Below are positions 25,152-27,525 of a DNA stretch of 27,525 bases, in pieces. This stretch comes from Dichloromethanomonas sp964477085 (GTDB lineage: Bacteria; Bacillota; Desulfitobacteriia; Desulfitobacteriales; Syntrophobotulaceae): positions 1 to 27,525 of the forward strand of contig CAYZDF010000039.1 of NCBI GenBank assembly GCA_964477085.1, read 5' to 3'. The first letter of the stretch is position 1. Every line of letters begins with the position of its first letter. The translations under genes and the position numbers were made by a program. The notes under the pieces are model-generated. The model did not search any database. It saw nothing but the letters and a program-made list of their open reading frames with translations, and was not told where the DNA came from.

Positions 25152-26531
25152 TCAGTCTGTCAGCCATTGCTTGATGGACTGATACAGGGCCTCGGTGGCT
25201 TCAGGGGTTTTGGCGTTGACTATCACATATCCCGGATTATCTCCGTCCAGCTCTAGTACTATGAATTTATCAACCTGATTGTAAACATAGAGCATGCATT
25301 TGCCATACCCCTCAACCGTGAAATGCCCGTAGCTTTTGCTCGCGCCACCGAATCCGTTGGTACGCGAACTTCGGGGAAGGCTATCCAGGGTGGATACAGA
25401 AATGATCCGGTCTTTTTCAATGCTCAGGTCATACATCGCGGCATCGATGGTGATTTGGGAGCGGTTTTCCGAGATGACATAATCTTTCGAGCCACCGTAG
25501 AAAGCCATGATCAAAATGACCAGTACCAATGCAAGGATCCCAAAGCCCATGACTTTGCCGACCGGGTGGGCGATATTGATGGTCCAGCCCATGCCGGCGA
25601 TCCGTTTGGGCACGAAAATTCTGGGATCATTGGGGTTGTAGTAGCATCCCCATTTCCACATACTTTCCTGTTCGGAGAGATAACTATCATTTCTGATTTC
25701 TGCACCGAAGAAGTAATTCTCAGCAGCACGGATTTTTTTCTGCTGCCAGTAGGCAATGATGAGGAGCGCGGTGACTAGGATAATCACAGGCAGTATAATC
25801 AGGATACCGGTTCTGGCATAGAGGAGCGAAAAATTAAACAGGAACCAGAATATGAGCATGGACAAGGCACTTAGTGTCGCCGCCGTCGTCCAGATACGCT
25901 CCTGTGTTCTGGCGCAGGCCTTATTGATCTCGGTGTTCTCGCTCAACGCCGGAGTATGACTGTTGCGCATATGATAATATAAGAAGATCATATTAAGCTG
26001 GCAGAACGGACCGAGCAGACTGAAACCGATGGGATAGAGTGAGTGGGCCTCTGGTGAAAAGATCAGATATACCATCGGGATAAAACTCAAAAGCAGAAAC
26101 AACCATGTCCACATTGAGGAAATCCCTGCTTTGCCTTTCTCCTTGGCCACGTTCATGTCAACCGTTACGATACGCGAGCGCTGGTATATCCAGCCTTTTT
26201 CCTCTTTCAGGGTCAGGAGCTTTCGCTCGTAACGGCGAACGATCATCCCATTGAGAAAAAGATTAGCCATCACCAGGATGAGCAAAAAAAACTCCGCGTA
26301 GGCACTGACGGGTTTAAGCAGCAGAAGGCTGAGTCCTTCGGACAGCAGTAATACGAATATACACATCCGTTTATATCTGTTGATGATGTCCAGAACTTCC
26401 GGCGATTGGGCATGGGTGGCGGACAGGGTCACACCCAGGATCTGATGATTCTGATGATTCTTATAGAACAGCATAAACGCTGCCATTGTTCCGAACACCA
26501 TCCATGAAATGATGAGCAGTGTAATAAGCAT
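25152..26531 (-). CDS. Multi-pass membrane protein with DUF5808 motif and C-terminal bacterial PH-like domain
   Basis: I prefer ATG 26531 (459 aa) because GGAGG is 7 nt away, whereas for ATG 26537 it would be 1 nt away. The N-terminal two thirds contain about eight hydrophobic segments. A DUF5808-type motif follows at about residues 285-320 (WKWGCYYNPNDPRIFVPKR, then GMGWTINIAHPVG). After one more membrane segment a soluble C-terminus resembles a bacterial PH domain (about 360-459; SYGHFTVEGYGKCMLYVYNQ). The function of such proteins is unknown. They are often paired with YtrA-type GntR regulators, as here: the regulator stop is 17 bp upstream, so the two form an operon probably induced when the regulator releases its dyad. 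Confidence 0.82.
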   Translation of the reverse strand: MLITLLIISWMVFGTMAAFMLFYKNHQNHQILGVTLSATHAQSPEVLDIINRYKRMCIFVLLLSEGLSLLLLKPVSAYAEFFLLILVMANLFLNGMIVRRYERKLLTLKEEKGWIYQRSRIVTVDMNVAKEKGKAGISSMWTWLFLLLSFIPMVYLIFSPEAHSLYPIGFSLLGPFCQLNMIFLYYHMRNSHTPALSENTEINKACARTQERIWTTAATLSALSMLIFWFLFNFSLLYARTGILIILPVIILVTALLIIAYWQQKKIRAAENYFFGAEIRNDSYLSEQESMWKWGCYYNPNDPRIFVPKRIAGMGWTINIAHPVGKVMGFGILALVLVILIMAFYGGSKDYVISENRSQITIDAAMYDLSIEKDRIISVSTLDSLPRSSRTNGFGGASKSYGHFTVEGYGKCMLYVYNQVDKFIVLELDGDNPGYVIVNAKTPEATEALYQSIKQWLTD

Positions 26532-26548
26532 AGACATACCTCCTCGTC

Positions 26549-26923
26549 TTAATCGTAAACCAAGTCAATCAGATCGGTCAGATGCGTTGTAATCTCCTCT
26601 TTTGAGGCGCCTTTCATCCGAGCTTCCGACAGCAAGAGTTCCAACCGATGGTCAAAATCCTGATCAAAGGCCTTCCCTTTCTTGCCCAAATCACTGATCT
26701 GGGCACCGTGCCTGCGGTCGATAATAATGAGACCTTCATCTTTCAGAAGTGCATAGGCCTTATTGACTGTCATCGGATTCACCCCGATATCATGGGCCAG
26801 CTGGCGGACGGTCGGCAGTGCATCCCCGGGCTTGAGATGCCCTTTGGCCACAGCAAATACGATTTGATTGCGAATCTGCTGATAAATGGGGATGTCGCTG
26901 GTCATGTCGATCCTTAATAGCAT
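26549..26923 (-). CDS. GntR-family transcriptional regulator, YtrA subfamily
   Basis: The 124-aa protein has a GntR winged helix at about residues 10-75 (PIYQQIRNQIVFAVAKGHLK, PGDALPTVRQLAHDIGVNPM, TVNKAYALLKDEGLI) and only a short helical C-terminal tail. That is the mark of the YtrA subfamily rather than FadR or HutC types. These are usually repressors of adjacent membrane-protein or ABC-transporter operons. GAAGGGA lies about 8 nt before ATG 26923. It is the first gene of the operon with the DUF5808/PH membrane protein, and a perfect dyad 22-46 bp upstream is the probable operator. Confidence 0.93.
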   Translation of the reverse strand: MLLRIDMTSDIPIYQQIRNQIVFAVAKGHLKPGDALPTVRQLAHDIGVNPMTVNKAYALLKDEGLIIIDRRHGAQISDLGKKGKAFDQDFDHRLELLLSEARMKGASKEEITTHLTDLIDLVYD

Positions 26924-26944
26924 AAGCTTTCCCTTCTTTTTATC

Positions 26945-26978
26945 TTTGTATTATATATAGTAATACAAATAATACAAA
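26945..26978 (-). promoter_or_regulatory. Operator-like dyad of the YtrA-type regulator
   Basis: TTTGTATTA (26945-26953) and TAATACAAA (26961-26969) form a perfect 9-bp inverted repeat around a 7-bp spacer. TAATACAAA is repeated directly a third time at 26970-26978. The GTATTA/TAATAC core and the position just upstream of the regulator gene fit autoregulation. Confidence 0.6.
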
Positions 26979-27047
26979 ATGTCAACAACTTTATTTATCA
27001 ATAAAAGCAAACCATCTTTGCGGTTTAGATTAATTCAGGACGCTTAC

Positions 27048-27077
27048 TTGACAAATTTTTACTATCGAGTCTAATTA
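27048..27077 (+). promoter_or_regulatory. Candidate promoter of the sensor-kinase-like gene
   Basis: A perfect -35 TTGACA (27048-27053) is followed after 18 bp by TAATTA (27072-27077), a weak -10. It would give a leader of about 110 nt before the GTG at 27192. No riboswitch or terminator structure is obvious in that leader. Confidence 0.4.
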
Positions 27078-27191
27078 TTTTTAATTTTTTAAGACAATTT
27101 AAAAAATAAGCACGTTTATCAAGAAGGTAATTGCCAAATTTTAGCGAATATTGTATTTCTTTTAGATAACCGTCTAGTGAGGGAACCTGTT

Positions 27192-27525
27192 GTGAACATA
27201 TTGTCACTTGCATCGTTTTTTGTTTTCTTTATCTACTTGTCTCAAGGTTTTTGAGTATATAAAAACAACCGTTTTGCTTTGGCTAATAGGATTTTTCTCC
27301 TGTTAAGTATCAGCCTAGCTGTTTGGTCATTTGGTTATACGTTTGTTTATCCCAACCATGATTTAAACGATCCGGTTTTTTGGTTTTGGAATAAGTTTGC
27401 TGCATTTGGCTGGTGTACCTACAGCCCAATTGCTCTCCATCTTTCGTTTGTTATAACAAGTTATGCCAGAAAGCTTAAGAATTGGCATTATGCCCTGCTC
27501 TATGCCCCTGGCATTCTTGCTTTGG
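27192..27525 (+). pseudogene. N-terminus of a 7TM sensor histidine kinase-like gene with an in-frame TGA, partial
   Basis: The frame from GTG 27192 (GAGGG about 9 nt upstream) reads one membrane helix (ILSLASFFVFFIYLSQGF), then a TGA at 27252-27254. It then continues in the same frame as VYKNNRFALANRIFLLLSIS and more hydrophobic segments (SLAVWSFGYTFVYP, FWNKFAAFGWCTYSP) to the right edge. The pattern fits the 7TM N-terminal sensor region of some Firmicute histidine kinases, where helix 1 runs directly into a basic loop at just this point. The TGA thus interrupts what looks like one gene. Possible explanations are a nonsense mutation, a sequencing error, or a shorter product from the TTG at 27279. 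The kinase domain, if any, is outside the window. Confidence 0.5.

Noticed and set aside
27025..27213. 62-codon minus-strand frame near the right edge
   Set aside because: No ribosome binding site, no motif, and it overlaps the promoter and start of the plus-strand sensor-kinase-like gene.
27252..27254. TGA as a selenocysteine codon
   Set aside because: The position is in a membrane-flanking loop of a sensor protein, not a redox site, and no selenocysteine insertion hairpin is evident immediately after it; a nonsense change or sequence error is simpler.
1..27525. CRISPR arrays, tRNA/rRNA genes, transposases or prophage genes
   Set aside because: No regularly spaced repeats, clover-leaf RNA genes, insertion-sequence ends or phage structural genes were recognised on either strand.

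Overview
The window looks like a chromosomal segment of a low-to-mid GC Firmicute, most likely a member of the Clostridia. This is an inference from strong GGAGG ribosome binding sites, AT-rich intergenic regions, and family types common there (YtrA-type GntR regulator with a DUF5808/PH membrane protein, a MoaE-like protein of the clostridial type, a 7TM sensor-kinase N-terminus). Almost all genes lie on the minus strand. No rRNA, tRNA, CRISPR array or insertion sequence was seen.

Layout from left to right. (1) 1-7107, minus: one uninterrupted frame of at least 2,369 codons running off the left edge. It is an insecticidal toxin complex protein in which the TcB-like part (SpvB domain, FG-GAP repeats) and the TcC-like part (YD/Rhs repeats, Rhs core) are one polypeptide, ending in an unrecognised C-terminal domain cut by the window edge. 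(2) 7529-9108, minus: a two-gene operon of a PaaX-like regulator and a GNAT acetyltransferase with a YoaP-like C-terminus. (3) 9468-10253, minus: a divergent MoaE-like protein and a TfoX N-terminal-domain protein. (4) 10574-11159, plus: a Phd/YefM-RelE/ParE toxin-antitoxin pair with a dyad in its promoter. (5) 11770-13197, plus: an exported or membrane-anchored phospholipase D-like protein. (6) 13200-21249, minus: a complete four-gene type II Wadjet (jetABCD) operon with overlapping genes, an SMC-based system that acts against plasmids. (7) 21558-21932, plus: a small protein with two CBS motifs. (8) 22086-24910, minus: sbcD and sbcC, both broken. A deletion removed the end of sbcD and the start of sbcC, the zinc-hook region of sbcC is absent, and two frameshifts split its C-terminus. 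(9) 25152-26923, minus: a YtrA-type regulator and a DUF5808/PH-domain membrane protein behind a perfect operator-like dyad. (10) 27192-27525, plus: the start of a 7TM sensor-kinase-like gene with an in-frame TGA, running off the right edge.

How the genes fit together. The toxin-antitoxin pair and the Wadjet operon form a small genome-defence neighbourhood, with the PLD-like gene lying between them. The decayed SbcCD nuclease is separated from the Wadjet operon by one gene, so one Rad50/SMC-type DNA-processing machine has been lost next to another that is intact. The most novel item is the fused TcB-TcC toxin with its unassigned C-terminal domain. No TcA pore-forming partner is visible in the window.
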